Shown here in pieces: positions 26,173 through 37,035 of a stretch of 64,000 bases of DNA. Both the position numbers and the translations under genes were made by a program. The stretch comes from Motiliproteus sediminis. Lineage in GTDB: Bacteria > Pseudomonadota > Gammaproteobacteria > Pseudomonadales > Balneatricaceae. Numbering within the stretch: position 1 is the stretch's first letter; the number at the start of each line of letters is the position of its first letter. The DNA lies in the NCBI RefSeq assembly GCF_017912535.1, contig NZ_JAERQK010000001.1:186001-250000 (forward strand), read 5' to 3'. The notes beneath the pieces are model-generated. The model searched no databases. It had not been told where the DNA came from and saw only the letters and a list, made by a program, of their open reading frames with translations.

Positions 26173-29100
26173 TCCGCGCTCGTGGTTTCCAGCAGTTGCA
26201 TGACCCGAGCCAGTGTTGGAACGTCGAACGGCTTGCTGACCACCTCCAGTACCCGTAGCTCGTCCCATTCCCGTTTTGCGGACTCGGAACTGAATCCGGT
26301 CATTACCAGGGCGGGTAGGTCCGGCCGCCGTATCCGCAGCTGACGAATCAGTTCGGTACCGCTCATGTCGGGCATGGTCTGGTCGGTGAGAACCGCATCA
26401 TACTGTGACGGCGTTTCCAGAAAGGCGGCCAGCGCACTCTGTGCCGAGGTGAAACCGACACAGCCGTAGCCCAACTTATGCAGCATCCGGCTGGTGACGT
26501 CGACGTTGTGTTGTTCGTCATCGACCACCAGAATCCGCAGCTCGGCATGGGGCAGCGCATCACTATCTTGCTGCGAGGTCGATACCGGAGTTTCGTTTGA
26601 TCCCATGACCGGCAGCAGCAGGGTGAAACAGGTGCCGCGACCCGGTTCGCTGTAGACGTCGATGGTGCCGCCGTGGGTGCGTATGATTCCCAGCGTGGTC
26701 GACAGACCAAGGCCGGTGCCCTCGCCCGGTTGCTTGGTGGTGAAAAAGGGATCGAATATCCGACTGATGGTCTGGCTGTCGATGCCACTGCCATCATCCA
26801 TGACGTTGATTTTGACGTAGGAGCCGGGGGTCAGGGTCGGGTTGTGACGGGTGTAGTCGTCGGTCACCTCAAACGGTTCCGCCCGCAGGGTGATTTCACC
26901 GCAGCTGCCGATGGCGTGGTAGGCATTGGTGATCAGGTTCATCAGGGCCTGATCAAGCTGGGTGCGGTTGGCCTGCAAGAGCGGAAGTTGGGGCGCACAC
27001 TCGGCCGTCAGGGTGATCGAGTTGGGAATAGAACCCCGGGCAAAGCGTATGGTGTCGTCGATGAGTTTTCGAGGATCGACCACGCCCATTTCGGTATCGA
27101 CCTGGCGGCTGAAAGCCATCATCTGCTTGATCAGGCTTTTGGCCCTGTCCGCGCCCTGTTTGATCTGCAGCAGGTCTTCGTGGGCATCGCAACCGACGGG
27201 GAAATCTTCAAGCAACAGCTCGGCGTAGCCGCTGATAGGCTGCAGCACATTGTTGAAGTCATGGGCGATGCCGCCGGCAAGTACGCCGAGCGTCTCCATC
27301 CTTTGGCTGTGCTGTAGCTGCTTCTCCAGCTTCATCTGTTTTCGGCGTTCCTGGATCCGTTCCAGCTCGGCGCCTGCGCGGGAGGCGAACACCCGCATGA
27401 TAGACTCCACCAGACGTGCATCTTCCAGCGGCCTGTCGTGCATCAGCACCACCACTCCGATCACCTGTTGCTCCTGATTACGCAGGGCCACGCCCACGTA
27501 GCTCTCGGCGCCCAAGTCATGAAGCATTCGATCGGAGGGGTAGCGTTGCTGAACGCCGCGCTCAAAAATACAGATTCCTGTCTCGGTGACATCCTGGCAG
27601 GGGGTGCCCGCCAGGCTGTACTGCATCTCGGGCTGGCTGCCGTCACGCTGATAGCTGGCGACCGAGCGCATGGTGGGGTTTTCTTCAGCTTGCAGTTCGG
27701 CAATGAATCCCATCTTGACCTGCAGGGTCTGACACATGACCCGCACCAGACTTTGCAGAAAGCCGGGACCAAGGGCGTGGGTCGTGCCTTCGAATATCGC
27801 GTTGAAGGCGCGTTCGAACACTACCCGATCGGTTATATCGAGGCCGAAACTGACCACCGATTCGAGCTGGCCGTCAATCTTCTGGATCGGTATTTCGTAC
27901 CAGTCAACGATAATGCGCTGACCATCCTTGCGAATATTGTCCTGCACACAGTGCAACCGCGGCCGGTTGCTGCGGAGGTCGTTCATCAACTGTTCTAACC
28001 GGTCGCGCTCCGTTACCGGGATCAGGTTGGCGATGGTACGACCCGAGAGCTCGTCGCGGCGGTAGCCAAACATCTGCTCGGCAGCGGGGTTAACGTCGAT
28101 GAAGTTGCCGTGCGTGTCCCAATAGATGATTGCCATCGGGGAGTGGTTGAACTGCAGCTGCAACTGCTCGCTCGAACGGCGTAACTCCTCCATCGCCTGG
28201 CGCAGCTGTTCGCGCTGTTCAACCTGCTCGGAAATGTCGCGAATACTGGTGCGCACTCCCAGGCTCTCGCCCTCTTCATCGAAGATCGGCTGCCATGACA
28301 TGCTCACCCACAGGGCGGTGCCGTCTTTGCGAATCAGCTCAAACTCCAGGCCATTGCCGCTGTTGCCGGCGAGAGCGGCGCTCATCGCCTGGCGAACTGT
28401 TGACTGGTGCTTGCTGCTGAGCAGTGCCAGCGGGTTAGGCATCGCATAGATCTCGCTCAGGCTGTAACCGCTGAGCCGCTCTGCTGCCGGGTTGGTCCAG
28501 ATCAGATTGCCATCGGGGCCGATCCAGCTCTCCCAGTCATAGGTGTAGTCGGCAATGGCGCGAAACCGCTTTTCATTCTCATTGAGGGCAATTTTATTGC
28601 GCCGGCTGGTACTGAAAGCTGCCGCCGCCGAGAGCAGTCCGGCAGCGTTATGAATGAAGGTTATATCATTGCTTTCCCACCTGCGCGACTGGCCTTGCTG
28701 CTCGATACAGAGCACCCCGCTGAGGGTGCTGCCGTTGTATATGCCTACGTCGAGCATGGCGTGGATATCCAGCGGGGTCAGGTAGGAATCGCGGAACTCC
28801 TGCGTACGGGGGTCGTTCCGGGCATCACAGGCATCGATGACTAACTCCTCCTCCAGCGCTTCAAAGTAGCGTGGGTACTGGTTGCGTTGCAGTACCATAC
28901 CCTCCAGTTGCTCATCGCCTCGGCTGGAGTAGAGGGTCAGGCAACGCATCTGGCCGGGATTGCGCTGGTATTGCCACAAACTGACGCGGCTGACATCAAG
29001 GGCTTCGGCCAGAAATTTCAGTATCTCCCAGCGATGCTGGCCGTTGTCCAGGTCGCTGCCGTTGAGCAGGTGGGCGAACTCACGGGTTTTCAGGTGGCTG

Positions 29101-29465
29101 TGCTGGGCCTGCCCCTGGTGCTGCTCTGTTTGCTCGCGGATTGAATCGAACTGGCGTCTGGCGGCCGCAATCTCGTGGCCGGTGAGGTAGAGTGCCCAGG
29201 CTATCAGGGCGAGCCCAGCGGTAATTGTGGCCGACTCCAGTATCTCCACCCACAGCAGCAGCGGACCGGAACGCCGCCCCAGCAACTCATCCAGCGGCGC
29301 GAGCAAAAAGCTGATCAGTATCAGCAGCCAGCCCAGAAACAGCAGCCTAACCGCTTTATTGCCAATACTGTTGCGCACGGCTCCTGCCTGGTTGAACATC
29401 ACCACCCCCAGCGCCAGCGCCATCAGCAGTGGGGGGAATTCGCTCAGTAGATCAACCGTTGCCAT
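26169..29465 (-). CDS. Hybrid sensor histidine kinase with GAF, PAS and receiver domains
   Basis: 1098 residues. Three TM helices near the N-terminus (about 10-30, 40-60, 70-95), then a GAF-like domain (about 130-290), two PAS domains (about 300-420 and 430-550) and a second GAF-like region (about 560-690). The H box is VLAGGIAHDFNNVLQPISGY, the ATPase has NLITNAYHAIGSCGE and GTGLGLSTTLGI, and the C-terminal receiver has LRILVVDDEQHN. The HDFNN form and the C-terminal receiver mark the hybrid class. It shares the operon with the HD-GYP regulator (2-nt gap). Confidence 0.9.
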   Translation of the reverse strand: MATVDLLSEFPPLLMALALGVVMFNQAGAVRNSIGNKAVRLLFLGWLLILISFLLAPLDELLGRRSGPLLLWVEILESATITAGLALIAWALYLTGHEIAAARRQFDSIREQTEQHQGQAQHSHLKTREFAHLLNGSDLDNGQHRWEILKFLAEALDVSRVSLWQYQRNPGQMRCLTLYSSRGDEQLEGMVLQRNQYPRYFEALEEELVIDACDARNDPRTQEFRDSYLTPLDIHAMLDVGIYNGSTLSGVLCIEQQGQSRRWESNDITFIHNAAGLLSAAAAFSTSRRNKIALNENEKRFRAIADYTYDWESWIGPDGNLIWTNPAAERLSGYSLSEIYAMPNPLALLSSKHQSTVRQAMSAALAGNSGNGLEFELIRKDGTALWVSMSWQPIFDEEGESLGVRTSIRDISEQVEQREQLRQAMEELRRSSEQLQLQFNHSPMAIIYWDTHGNFIDVNPAAEQMFGYRRDELSGRTIANLIPVTERDRLEQLMNDLRSNRPRLHCVQDNIRKDGQRIIVDWYEIPIQKIDGQLESVVSFGLDITDRVVFERAFNAIFEGTTHALGPGFLQSLVRVMCQTLQVKMGFIAELQAEENPTMRSVASYQRDGSQPEMQYSLAGTPCQDVTETGICIFERGVQQRYPSDRMLHDLGAESYVGVALRNQEQQVIGVVVLMHDRPLEDARLVESIMRVFASRAGAELERIQERRKQMKLEKQLQHSQRMETLGVLAGGIAHDFNNVLQPISGYAELLLEDFPVGCDAHEDLLQIKQGADRAKSLIKQMMAFSRQVDTEMGVVDPRKLIDDTIRFARGSIPNSITLTAECAPQLPLLQANRTQLDQALMNLITNAYHAIGSCGEITLRAEPFEVTDDYTRHNPTLTPGSYVKINVMDDGSGIDSQTISRIFDPFFTTKQPGEGTGLGLSTTLGIIRTHGGTIDVYSEPGRGTCFTLLLPVMGSNETPVSTSQQDSDALPHAELRILVVDDEQHNVDVTSRMLHKLGYGCVGFTSAQSALAAFLETPSQYDAVLTDQTMPDMSGTELIRQLRIRRPDLPALVMTGFSSESAKREWDELRVLEVVSKPFDVPTLARVMQLLETTSAD

Positions 29466-29467
29466 GC

Positions 29468-30562
<1,095 letters not shown>

Positions 30563-30573
30563 GGTCGGGGGCC

Positions 30574-32433
30574 TCAAGCTACGAACAGGCGCACGCTGTC
30601 GTGCAGGCGATGGGCCTGCTCTGCGACCTGGCAACCGGCGGTGGCGCTCTGCTGCGCAGCGGCGGTTGATTCATCGGTAACGGTTTTAATATTAACCACG
30701 TTCTGGTTGATGTCGTTGGCGACCGTGGCTTGCTCTTCCGTTGCCGCCGCAATCTGGGTGCTCATAGACAGGATTTGAGAGATCGCCGCGGTAATTTCAG
30801 TCAGTGACTGGGATGCATCGCGGGCATGGGCCACGCTTTCATCGGCAATGCTGCTGCTTTCCTGAATCACGCTGACGACCCGTTGGGTGCCCTGGTGGAG
30901 AGATTCGATCATCTCTTCGATCTCTACTGCGGAATCCTGAGTGCGCTTGGCCAGCACCCGGACTTCGTCGGCAACAACCGCGAATCCGCGGCCCTGTTCA
31001 CCGGCGCGTGCAGCCTCAATGGCAGCGTTCAGGGCCAGCAGATTGGTCTGTTCGGCAATGGTTTTGATCACCCCCAGTACGCTGCTGATGTTCTCACTTT
31101 TCTCTTCCAGTTCGTTGACCACGGAGGTAGCGCGCTTGGCGTGCTCCGCCATGCTATAGACGCGCTGAATGCTTTTGTCGACCACCTCGATACCATGATT
31201 GGCGCGGCGGTCCGCTTCTTGAGCGGAGTTGGCGGCCAGCTCGGTGTTGCTGGCGACCTCTTCCAGGGTGGCGCCCATCTGCATCAGGGCCGCTGCAACC
31301 TGCTCGATATCCTGACGCTGCTGTTCAACACCAGTACTGGTCTGCAGGGTAATGGCGGAGAGCTCTTCAGCGGCCGCGCTCATCTGATCAGACGCTGAGA
31401 GCACCTCTTTCACGGTGCTCTGGAACGAGCCCAGCATGGCATTGAAATGGCCTGCCATATCAGCCAGCTCGTCTTTGCCGCTGTCGTCGGCACGGATGCT
31501 GAGGTCGCGGCTATCGGTGATCTGTTGCATCCGCTGCCCCAACGCTTGAACCGGCTGGAGAATGCCGCGACCGAGCCAGACAGTCAGCGCCAGCAGCAAG
31601 GAAGCAGTGGCGGCAACCAGACTCCAGATGATCGCTTCGAGGCGCTGGCCGCGCTCATGCAGAGTAGTGATGAGTTGTTGCTCGGTTGATTCCACCAGCG
31701 CTTCCGCGTTGGCGATGGCGTTGCCCATCTCGCCGCGCAGGCCTTCGGTCGGCGCCAGGCCAATGCGCTGCTCGGCAGCCACCAGTGCGCGGAAATCCTC
31801 GGCATAGAGGTTCAGAGTTTCGCTGACTCGGCTGCGGACAAAGTTGGACAGGCGTGACATCTCCATGCCGGCAAGGGTGGTGGAGAGGCTGGCTTCGAAC
31901 TTGTCCAGATACTTGCCGTCCCGGCGCAGCATGAAGTCTTTTTCAGCACGACGGAGCATCAGGATTCCGGCCAGCAGGGTGCTGTCCCGCTGCTCACGAA
32001 CCACCTCTTCGGCGTCGTGCACGGCGCTGCGAAGGGTGCCGTAAAGGCCCTCTTTGGAATTGAGACCGATCTCCGTCTGCAACGCGGTCAGTGCGGTAAA
32101 GGTGGTGTTCATGCTGTCAAAGGCGGCGTGTAACGGCTGGATGTCGATCTCCAACCCCAGGTCTTGGGTCAGTTGACTGATTTCCGCCAGGTCTTGCTGG
32201 GTTTCCGCCACCTGCTGGGTGAATTGTTGCTGTAGTGCGATATCTTTGCTTACAAAGAAAGTCTGTTCCAGGCGGCGCAGTGCCAGCAGGTCGGTTTCCA
32301 CCTCCATTGCCAGCGCCTCTGCATCACGTAGTTTGGTAATGGTGTTGCTCTTGAACTGCATCAAAGCCAGCAGCGCCAGCAGTGAAACGAGGGTGATGGC
32401 GGTCAGGCCGATCAATTTCTGTTTAATGGTCAT
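30574..32433 (-). CDS. Methyl-accepting chemotaxis protein, HBM type
   Basis: 619 residues. One TM helix at about 8-30, a helical bimodular sensor domain (about 35-285) with [13 protein letters not shown]-like and [18 protein letters not shown] motifs, a second TM helix near 290, HAMP, and a signalling hairpin with [23 protein letters not shown] receptors bind small organic acids in known cases. Start at 32433 (MTIKQKL), overlapping the upstream unknown gene by 11 nt. A CheB-CheR fusion and other chemotaxis-like parts lie elsewhere in the window, but no CheA. Confidence 0.92.
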   Translation of the reverse strand: MTIKQKLIGLTAITLVSLLALLALMQFKSNTITKLRDAEALAMEVETDLLALRRLEQTFFVSKDIALQQQFTQQVAETQQDLAEISQLTQDLGLEIDIQPLHAAFDSMNTTFTALTALQTEIGLNSKEGLYGTLRSAVHDAEEVVREQRDSTLLAGILMLRRAEKDFMLRRDGKYLDKFEASLSTTLAGMEMSRLSNFVRSRVSETLNLYAEDFRALVAAEQRIGLAPTEGLRGEMGNAIANAEALVESTEQQLITTLHERGQRLEAIIWSLVAATASLLLALTVWLGRGILQPVQALGQRMQQITDSRDLSIRADDSGKDELADMAGHFNAMLGSFQSTVKEVLSASDQMSAAAEELSAITLQTSTGVEQQRQDIEQVAAALMQMGATLEEVASNTELAANSAQEADRRANHGIEVVDKSIQRVYSMAEHAKRATSVVNELEEKSENISSVLGVIKTIAEQTNLLALNAAIEAARAGEQGRGFAVVADEVRVLAKRTQDSAVEIEEMIESLHQGTQRVVSVIQESSSIADESVAHARDASQSLTEITAAISQILSMSTQIAAATEEQATVANDINQNVVNIKTVTDESTAAAQQSATAGCQVAEQAHRLHDSVRLFVA

Positions 32434-32866
32434 GGTTATTGCCTTTCGTGGGTGCGGTGACAAAGTAGGTGGCATTGGTGGATGCCCTGCTGGCCAGTTG
32501 CAGCAGGCTGGCACCAATTTTGACTCCCCGGTACTCCACATCGCCGGTGTTGAAGCGCAGTGAATCCCCTTGCTCCAATTTGCCCAGCAGAAAGTACTGA
32601 CAGTTCATCAGGGTTTGAACGAACTCCGCGTTCAGGTGGCGACGATCTTGCCGGGCGCTATCGACTGCACGTTCCATCATCTCGACGAAACGGCAAGCCT
32701 CCAGTTGACCCTCTTCGTAGAAGCGGGTTGCCAGCTCCCGTAACGTCGACATCATGGTGTAGAGCGAACTATGCGGCTGGATGGTTAACAGCTCCTGTTC
32801 AAACTGCTGCAGCAACTCCTGGTTACTGAGTTGATGAATGGCGGAGGGGTGATCAAACAGCGGCAT
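32423..32866 (-). CDS. Unknown cytoplasmic protein coupled to the chemoreceptor
   Basis: 147 residues, helical, no signal peptide or TM segment. The first half has [20 protein letters not shown], the second half ends in a short beta-like portion ([20 protein letters not shown]). I do not recognise the family. Its end overlaps the chemoreceptor start by 11 nt, so the two are translated together. It could be an adaptor or modulator for that receptor, which is inference. Confidence 0.75.
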   Translation of the reverse strand: MPLFDHPSAIHQLSNQELLQQFEQELLTIQPHSSLYTMMSTLRELATRFYEEGQLEACRFVEMMERAVDSARQDRRHLNAEFVQTLMNCQYFLLGKLEQGDSLRFNTGDVEYRGVKIGASLLQLASRASTNATYFVTAPTKGNNHDH

Positions 32867-32999
32867 GTGGTTAACTCTTTCTACGTCGTTTTGCGAGAGG
32901 CGTGTAGCGCCTTTTCCATGACGCTCATAGTGACGTCAGCGGGCAAGTAGAACTATCGGAAGGTACGGATTGTTGCGGTAGGAAAGGGCTGAAAGCGGC

Positions 33000-33017
33000 T
33001 GTAGGAAATATCCTACA
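33000..33017 (-). terminator. Inverted repeat after the LuxR-type regulator
   Basis: 7-bp arms TGTAGGA / TCCTACA around a 4-nt centre, 6 nt past the stop at 33024. No T-run follows, so it may be a weak terminator or simply a stem. Confidence 0.4.
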
Positions 33018-33023
33018 ACCGGT

Positions 33024-33668
33024 TCAAAGCATGGCGTTGCGGTTGGCGTAGAGGGTTAGCTCAGCATTGGTACGCAGCCCCATCTTCTGCAGAATGCGGC
33101 TGCGATAGGAGGCGATGGTCTTGACGCTGAGATTCATCTGCTGACCGATCTCGGTGGGCCCGAGGCCGCGGGCAAGCTGAAGGAAAACCTGAAACTCGCG
33201 GTCGGTCAGTTGGGTATGACGGTTGCTGTCGTCGTCGGCGTCGGCCTGGCGTTGATTGAGAGAATCGGCCAGCAGTTCGGCTACTTCCGGGCTGATGTAG
33301 CGCTTACCCTGAACCACCATACGTACCGCGGTGGCCAACTGATCCGGGGCGCTTTCCTTGGTGAGGTAACCGGCAGCACCGGCGCGGATCAGCCGCAGAG
33401 CGTACTGTTCCTCAGCATACATGCTGAGCACCAGTACCGGAGTGTGGTCGTCCTGAGCGCGCAGTTGTTTGAGGACATCGATACCACTCTTGCCGGGCAT
33501 GGATATATCCAGCAGCAGGGCGTCGAAGCGCTGTTCGCGCACCGCCTGCAGTGCCTGGTGGCCATCGCTGGCTTCGGTGATCTCTGCATCCACGCCGGCG
33601 TCACGAAGAATCTGAATCATGCCTTTGCGGACCACGGCGTGGTCGTCGGCGATCAGCAGATGGGTCAT
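33024..33668 (-). CDS. NarL/LuxR-family response regulator
   Basis: 214 residues. Receiver (LLIADDHAVVRKGMIQIL; phospho-Asp in ALLLDISMPGKSG) and a C-terminal LuxR-type helix-turn-helix (LGPTEIGQQMNLSVKTIASY). A transcriptional regulator controlled by the kinase encoded just upstream; its ATG overlaps the kinase TGA as ATGA (33668/33665). Target genes are unknown. Confidence 0.93.
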   Translation of the reverse strand: MTHLLIADDHAVVRKGMIQILRDAGVDAEITEASDGHQALQAVREQRFDALLLDISMPGKSGIDVLKQLRAQDDHTPVLVLSMYAEEQYALRLIRAGAAGYLTKESAPDQLATAVRMVVQGKRYISPEVAELLADSLNQRQADADDDSNRHTQLTDREFQVFLQLARGLGPTEIGQQMNLSVKTIASYRSRILQKMGLRTNAELTLYANRNAML

Positions 33669-34759
33669 GCGCGTTGCTCCTCGGGTTGCAGGGCCAGTGA
33701 CACGGTTATCCCGGTGCCGGCCCCTGGTGATGATTCGATCTCAAACTCGCCTCGGCGCTGGCGTACCCGCTCCCGGATGCCACGCAATCCGTGGGAGGTC
33801 AGGGCGACATTGTTCGGATCGAAGCCGCAGCCGTTATCGTGAATTGACAAAATGGCGCGTTCCGGCTGCAGTAGCAGCACCGCGCGGATCTCGTCGGCAT
33901 CGGCGTGCTTGGCGGTGTTGGTCAGCGCTTCCTGAAAAATTCGAAACAGGGTGATGCGGCTGTCCTCGCTGAGTGCCTCGTCATCGCCGTCACTGCGAAC
34001 CTGGCAGTCGATAGCATAGCGGTCGCTGAAACTCTTGGCTTGCCACTCCAGCGCCGCGATCAGCCCCAGGTTGTCAAGGACACTGGGGCGCAGGTCGCTG
34101 ATGATGCGGCGGGATGTTTGCACCGCCTCGGCCAGCAGTGCTTTCATGTCGGCCACTTTATGCATCAAGCTATCGTTGTTTGCGGGCAGGTTTTGTTGCA
34201 GCCAACTGACGTCCATGCTGAGTGCGGTGAGTGTCACTCCTAGCTCGTCATGCACCTCTTTGGCAATGTGCCGTTTTTCCTCTTCACGAACCCGTTCCAG
34301 ATGCTGCGAGAGCGCGTGAAGCTCCGCGGTGCGCTCCGCCACATCGGCTTCAAGCTGCTGTTGATAGTGGCGGCTTTGCTGGGTCAGGGTACGCCAGTTG
34401 AGCGCTCGTTCGATGGTATGGCGAAGAATATTGAGGTCGTCGAGAGGTTTAAGTAGAAAATCGTAAGCGCCACTGCGCAGGGCTTCAAGGGCGTCTTTGA
34501 TTTCGGCGTTGCCGGAGATCACTATCACCGGCAGCTCCCGCAACAGCGGATCCAGTCGCTGTAGCACCTCAAAACCATCAGTATGGGGCATGCGCAAGTC
34601 GAGCAGCAGCAGGTCCGGATCTTCTGCGCGCACCAGCCCCAGCGCCTGGTCGCCGTTTTCCGCTTCCAGCACGCGATAGCCCCAGCGCTGCAGCGCGCGG
34701 CCGAACATGCGGCGGATGGACGCTTCGTCGTCGGCAATCAGAATCAGCGGTGTGCGCAT
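33665..34759 (-). CDS. Receiver-HisKA_3 sensor kinase
   Basis: 364 residues. N-terminal receiver (about 1-125, LILIADDEASIRRMF and LLLLDLRMPHTDG), a coiled coil, then a HisKA_3 dimerisation domain (HIAKEVHDELGVTLTALS) and ATPase (FQEALTNTAKHADADE, DNGCGF, GLRGIRERVRQR). No TM segment, so it is cytoplasmic and takes its input through the receiver from another kinase. This is the NarX/UhpB class, which pairs with the NarL-type regulator overlapping its end. Start at 34759, 20 nt after the preceding gene; a longer ATG at 34822 would overlap that gene. Confidence 0.9.
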   Translation of the reverse strand: MRTPLILIADDEASIRRMFGRALQRWGYRVLEAENGDQALGLVRAEDPDLLLLDLRMPHTDGFEVLQRLDPLLRELPVIVISGNAEIKDALEALRSGAYDFLLKPLDDLNILRHTIERALNWRTLTQQSRHYQQQLEADVAERTAELHALSQHLERVREEEKRHIAKEVHDELGVTLTALSMDVSWLQQNLPANNDSLMHKVADMKALLAEAVQTSRRIISDLRPSVLDNLGLIAALEWQAKSFSDRYAIDCQVRSDGDDEALSEDSRITLFRIFQEALTNTAKHADADEIRAVLLLQPERAILSIHDNGCGFDPNNVALTSHGLRGIRERVRQRRGEFEIESSPGAGTGITVSLALQPEEQRA

Positions 34760-34779
34760 CGGTGGCAAGCCTGTATCGG

Positions 34780-35211
34780 TTAGCGGGTGTTGGGTAACGA
34801 TGATGAGCCGATCATCTGGCACACCCGATTGTAATCGATTCCGACTCTGGTCAGCTCGTCGCGCACGGTGGTCAGGCTTGAGGTGATCAGGGCGGGAGTC
34901 TTGGCGTAGATCTCCATGTGCGACTGATACATTCGGCCGATGCCGTAGTTCAGTGTGTTGTCGACCAGAATGATACGGCAGCGGTGAGGTTCGATATCTA
35001 CCGCGTTTTGTGCCAGCGCGTCGATACCATCGACATCCAGGTCCAGGGGGCGAATGCCGCGATAATCGCTGAACAGGGAGCAGTCGGGGGTGAAGTCCGT
35101 ATCCCCGCGAATGGCGTCAAACAGCGCGAGTAACTCGGCAACAGTGACCGTACCGGTCGCGCTGATGCACACCAGCCGCTGGTGGGTATCAATCTGATAC
35201 GCTACGGGCAT
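34780..35211 (-). CDS. STAS/SpoIIAA-like protein
   Basis: 143 residues with alternating strands and helices (YQIDTHQRLVCISATGTVTV, then SLFSDYRGIRPLDLDVDGID, RIILVDNTLNYGIGRMY), suggesting the SpoIIAA-like/STAS fold used in regulatory protein interactions. The match is by pattern only, with no decisive motif. It heads the three-gene unit with the two-component pair at 33024-34759, so it may modulate that pathway. Confidence 0.65.
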   Translation of the reverse strand: MPVAYQIDTHQRLVCISATGTVTVAELLALFDAIRGDTDFTPDCSLFSDYRGIRPLDLDVDGIDALAQNAVDIEPHRCRIILVDNTLNYGIGRMYQSHMEIYAKTPALITSSLTTVRDELTRVGIDYNRVCQMIGSSSLPNTR

Positions 35212-35478
35212 CGGTCGTCCTTGTCGCTGAGTTTGAGAGCAGGGGGATTATGATTGTCTTAGTGTAGTGAATCATGCTGTCGCTATCTTCGCAGTCCGCG
35301 GTAATTAATCAAGATCAATGTGCGTTACCCCACAATGGCTGCATCATGTTGCCAACCGGACAGCGCGGACCTGCATCGGAGCCCCGTGGTAGCGCTGCTG
35401 GCGCTGTTGGTAGACGCTGGCACAGCGATTGCTGCGTGGCAGGTAGACCCGGTCAAGGATTCAGAGAGGTAGCTTGCC

Positions 35479-36246
35479 ATGTTGAAAAGAGGAGTACGCG
35501 GGCGGTTGTGGCTGCTGCTCAGCCTGTGCTGTCTGAGTTTGAGTACCTCGGCGGCTAACTTGAACGTAGCCGTAGCGGCTAATTTTATTGCGCCGATGAA
35601 GGCGTTGGTCGAGCGCTTCCAGCAGCAAGGTGGCCAGCCTGTGCGGGTGGCCTATGGCTCGTCGGGCAAACTGTATGCCCAGATCGTTAATGGAGCTCCG
35701 TTTGATCTGCTGCTGTCGGCGGATCAGGACAAGCCGGTGCGCTTGGAGGCGGCGGGAGTTGCGGTTGCCGGCAGCCGTTTCACCTATGCCGAGGGGCAAC
35801 TGGTGTTGTGGTCGCTGCGTTTTAATCTGCCTGAGGAACCGCAATCCCTGCTGGCAGGCGACAGCTACCGTTATCTGGCGCTGGCCAACCCGCGCCTGGC
35901 ACCCTATGGCATGGCCGCTGAACAGGTGCTGCAACGGCTGCAACTCGATCAGCTGACGCTCTCTCGCCGGGTGCAGGGTGAGAACATTGCCCAGACCTAC
36001 CAGTTCGTTGCCAGCGGCAATGCCGAGTACGGTTTTGTCGCCTTGTCACAAGTGCTGGAGCAGGGGGAGATCCGGCGGGGAAGCGGCTGGATAGTTCCGC
36101 TTTCGTTGTATGACCCGATCCGCCAGGATGCCGTGCTGCTGAATCGTGGCGCCGACAATCCGCAGGCGCGGGAGTTTCTCCGCTTTCTGCGTTCCGATGA
36201 GGCTCGCGCCATTATCCGCGCGCACGGCTACCGGCTGGACCCGTGA
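35479..36246 (+). CDS. modA: Molybdate-binding periplasmic protein
   Basis: 255 residues. A signal peptide (LLLSLCCLSLSTSAA) precedes the ModA fold: LNVAVAANFIAPMKALVERF, YGSSGKLYAQI and PFDLLLSADQDKP, with GENIAQTYQFVASGNAEYG for oxyanion ligation. It captures molybdate for import; nitrogenase needs it for FeMo-co. No modB or modC follows, so the permease must be encoded elsewhere. Upstream there are 267 nt with no clear ModE-type palindrome. It is convergent with the anti-sigma gene. Confidence 0.9.
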   Translation: MLKRGVRGRLWLLLSLCCLSLSTSAANLNVAVAANFIAPMKALVERFQQQGGQPVRVAYGSSGKLYAQIVNGAPFDLLLSADQDKPVRLEAAGVAVAGSRFTYAEGQLVLWSLRFNLPEEPQSLLAGDSYRYLALANPRLAPYGMAAEQVLQRLQLDQLTLSRRVQGENIAQTYQFVASGNAEYGFVALSQVLEQGEIRRGSGWIVPLSLYDPIRQDAVLLNRGADNPQAREFLRFLRSDEARAIIRAHGYRLDP

Positions 36247-36300
36247 CCGGGTGGACCCATACCTCCCTGGCTGGTTGTTCATCGCCCGTTTCGGCTGACC

Positions 36301-37035
36301 TCAGCGCGACTCTTCGGACCCCAGACTGTCGGTGATTGCCGCCGGCAGCGGATAGCCCGGGTACTGCCGATGAAAGGCCGCCAGGGCGGTGCTGGCCGCT
36401 TGCCGCTGACCCGATAGCAGCAGCTCGGTGATCTGTTGCAGCCAAACCTGCGGTGGCATTGGATCGCCAGCGCTAGCGGGGTTGGGGGCAGCGTCGACCA
36501 GGGATTGAACCGTTGCCGACTCCGTGGGGGTATTGAGGCGCCGCGGCAGCTGTGCCTCCGAGGTCGGCAGACCGGACGCTGAATCTTGCTCGGCGACTGC
36601 GCTTTTTGCGGCCGTGGGTGATGCTGATTTCAGGGAGCCGGGGACGGCCGCTTTTTCTGCCATGACCGAGCGGGACTTGGCTTCCCTTGCTGCGTCTTTT
36701 GCCTCGAACCGGGCCGCATCCGCGGCAGGCTGAGATGAACGCGGCAGGCGCAGTGCATCGTCCCGGGGAGGCAGTTCGGCAGGCGAATATAACGCCGAAT
36801 CCGGTTGCAGCAGGTACAGGCTGGTGGCCAGCACCATGGAGGCGGCAGCCGATACCGGCAGCCACCAGCGCCGCGCCTGAGGCCGCGGAGACTGAACAGG
36901 TGCGGTCTCGCGCGCCGCTCGCAGCAGTCGGGCTTCGGTCAGTGCCGAAGGGCGGGCGTCGGTCCGGCTTTGGTTATACAGGCTGGACAGCTCCGAGTCG
37001 CCGGCCAGATAACGATCCAGGTCGTCGTCACTCAC
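36301..37035 (-). CDS. Probable anti-sigma factor
   Basis: 244 residues. The N-terminal 60 residues (SDDDLDRYLAGDSELSSLYN) resemble a sigma-binding domain, then a basic stretch and a single TM helix (WWLPVSAAASMVLATSLYLL) with a long low-complexity outer part. That is the layout of membrane anti-sigma factors of ECF sigmas. The GTG start at 37035 has GGAGGAG upstream and overlaps the sigma stop by 8 nt. Pairing with the sigma gene supports the role; there is no zinc-binding HxxxCxxC motif. Confidence 0.78.
   Translation of the reverse strand: MSDDDLDRYLAGDSELSSLYNQSRTDARPSALTEARLLRAARETAPVQSPRPQARRWWLPVSAAASMVLATSLYLLQPDSALYSPAELPPRDDALRLPRSSQPAADAARFEAKDAAREAKSRSVMAEKAAVPGSLKSASPTAAKSAVAEQDSASGLPTSEAQLPRRLNTPTESATVQSLVDAAPNPASAGDPMPPQVWLQQITELLLSGQRQAASTALAAFHRQYPGYPLPAAITDSLGSEESR

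Noticed and set aside
35212-35478. ModE-binding palindrome before modA
   Set aside because: I found no convincing inverted repeat of the ModE type in this stretch.
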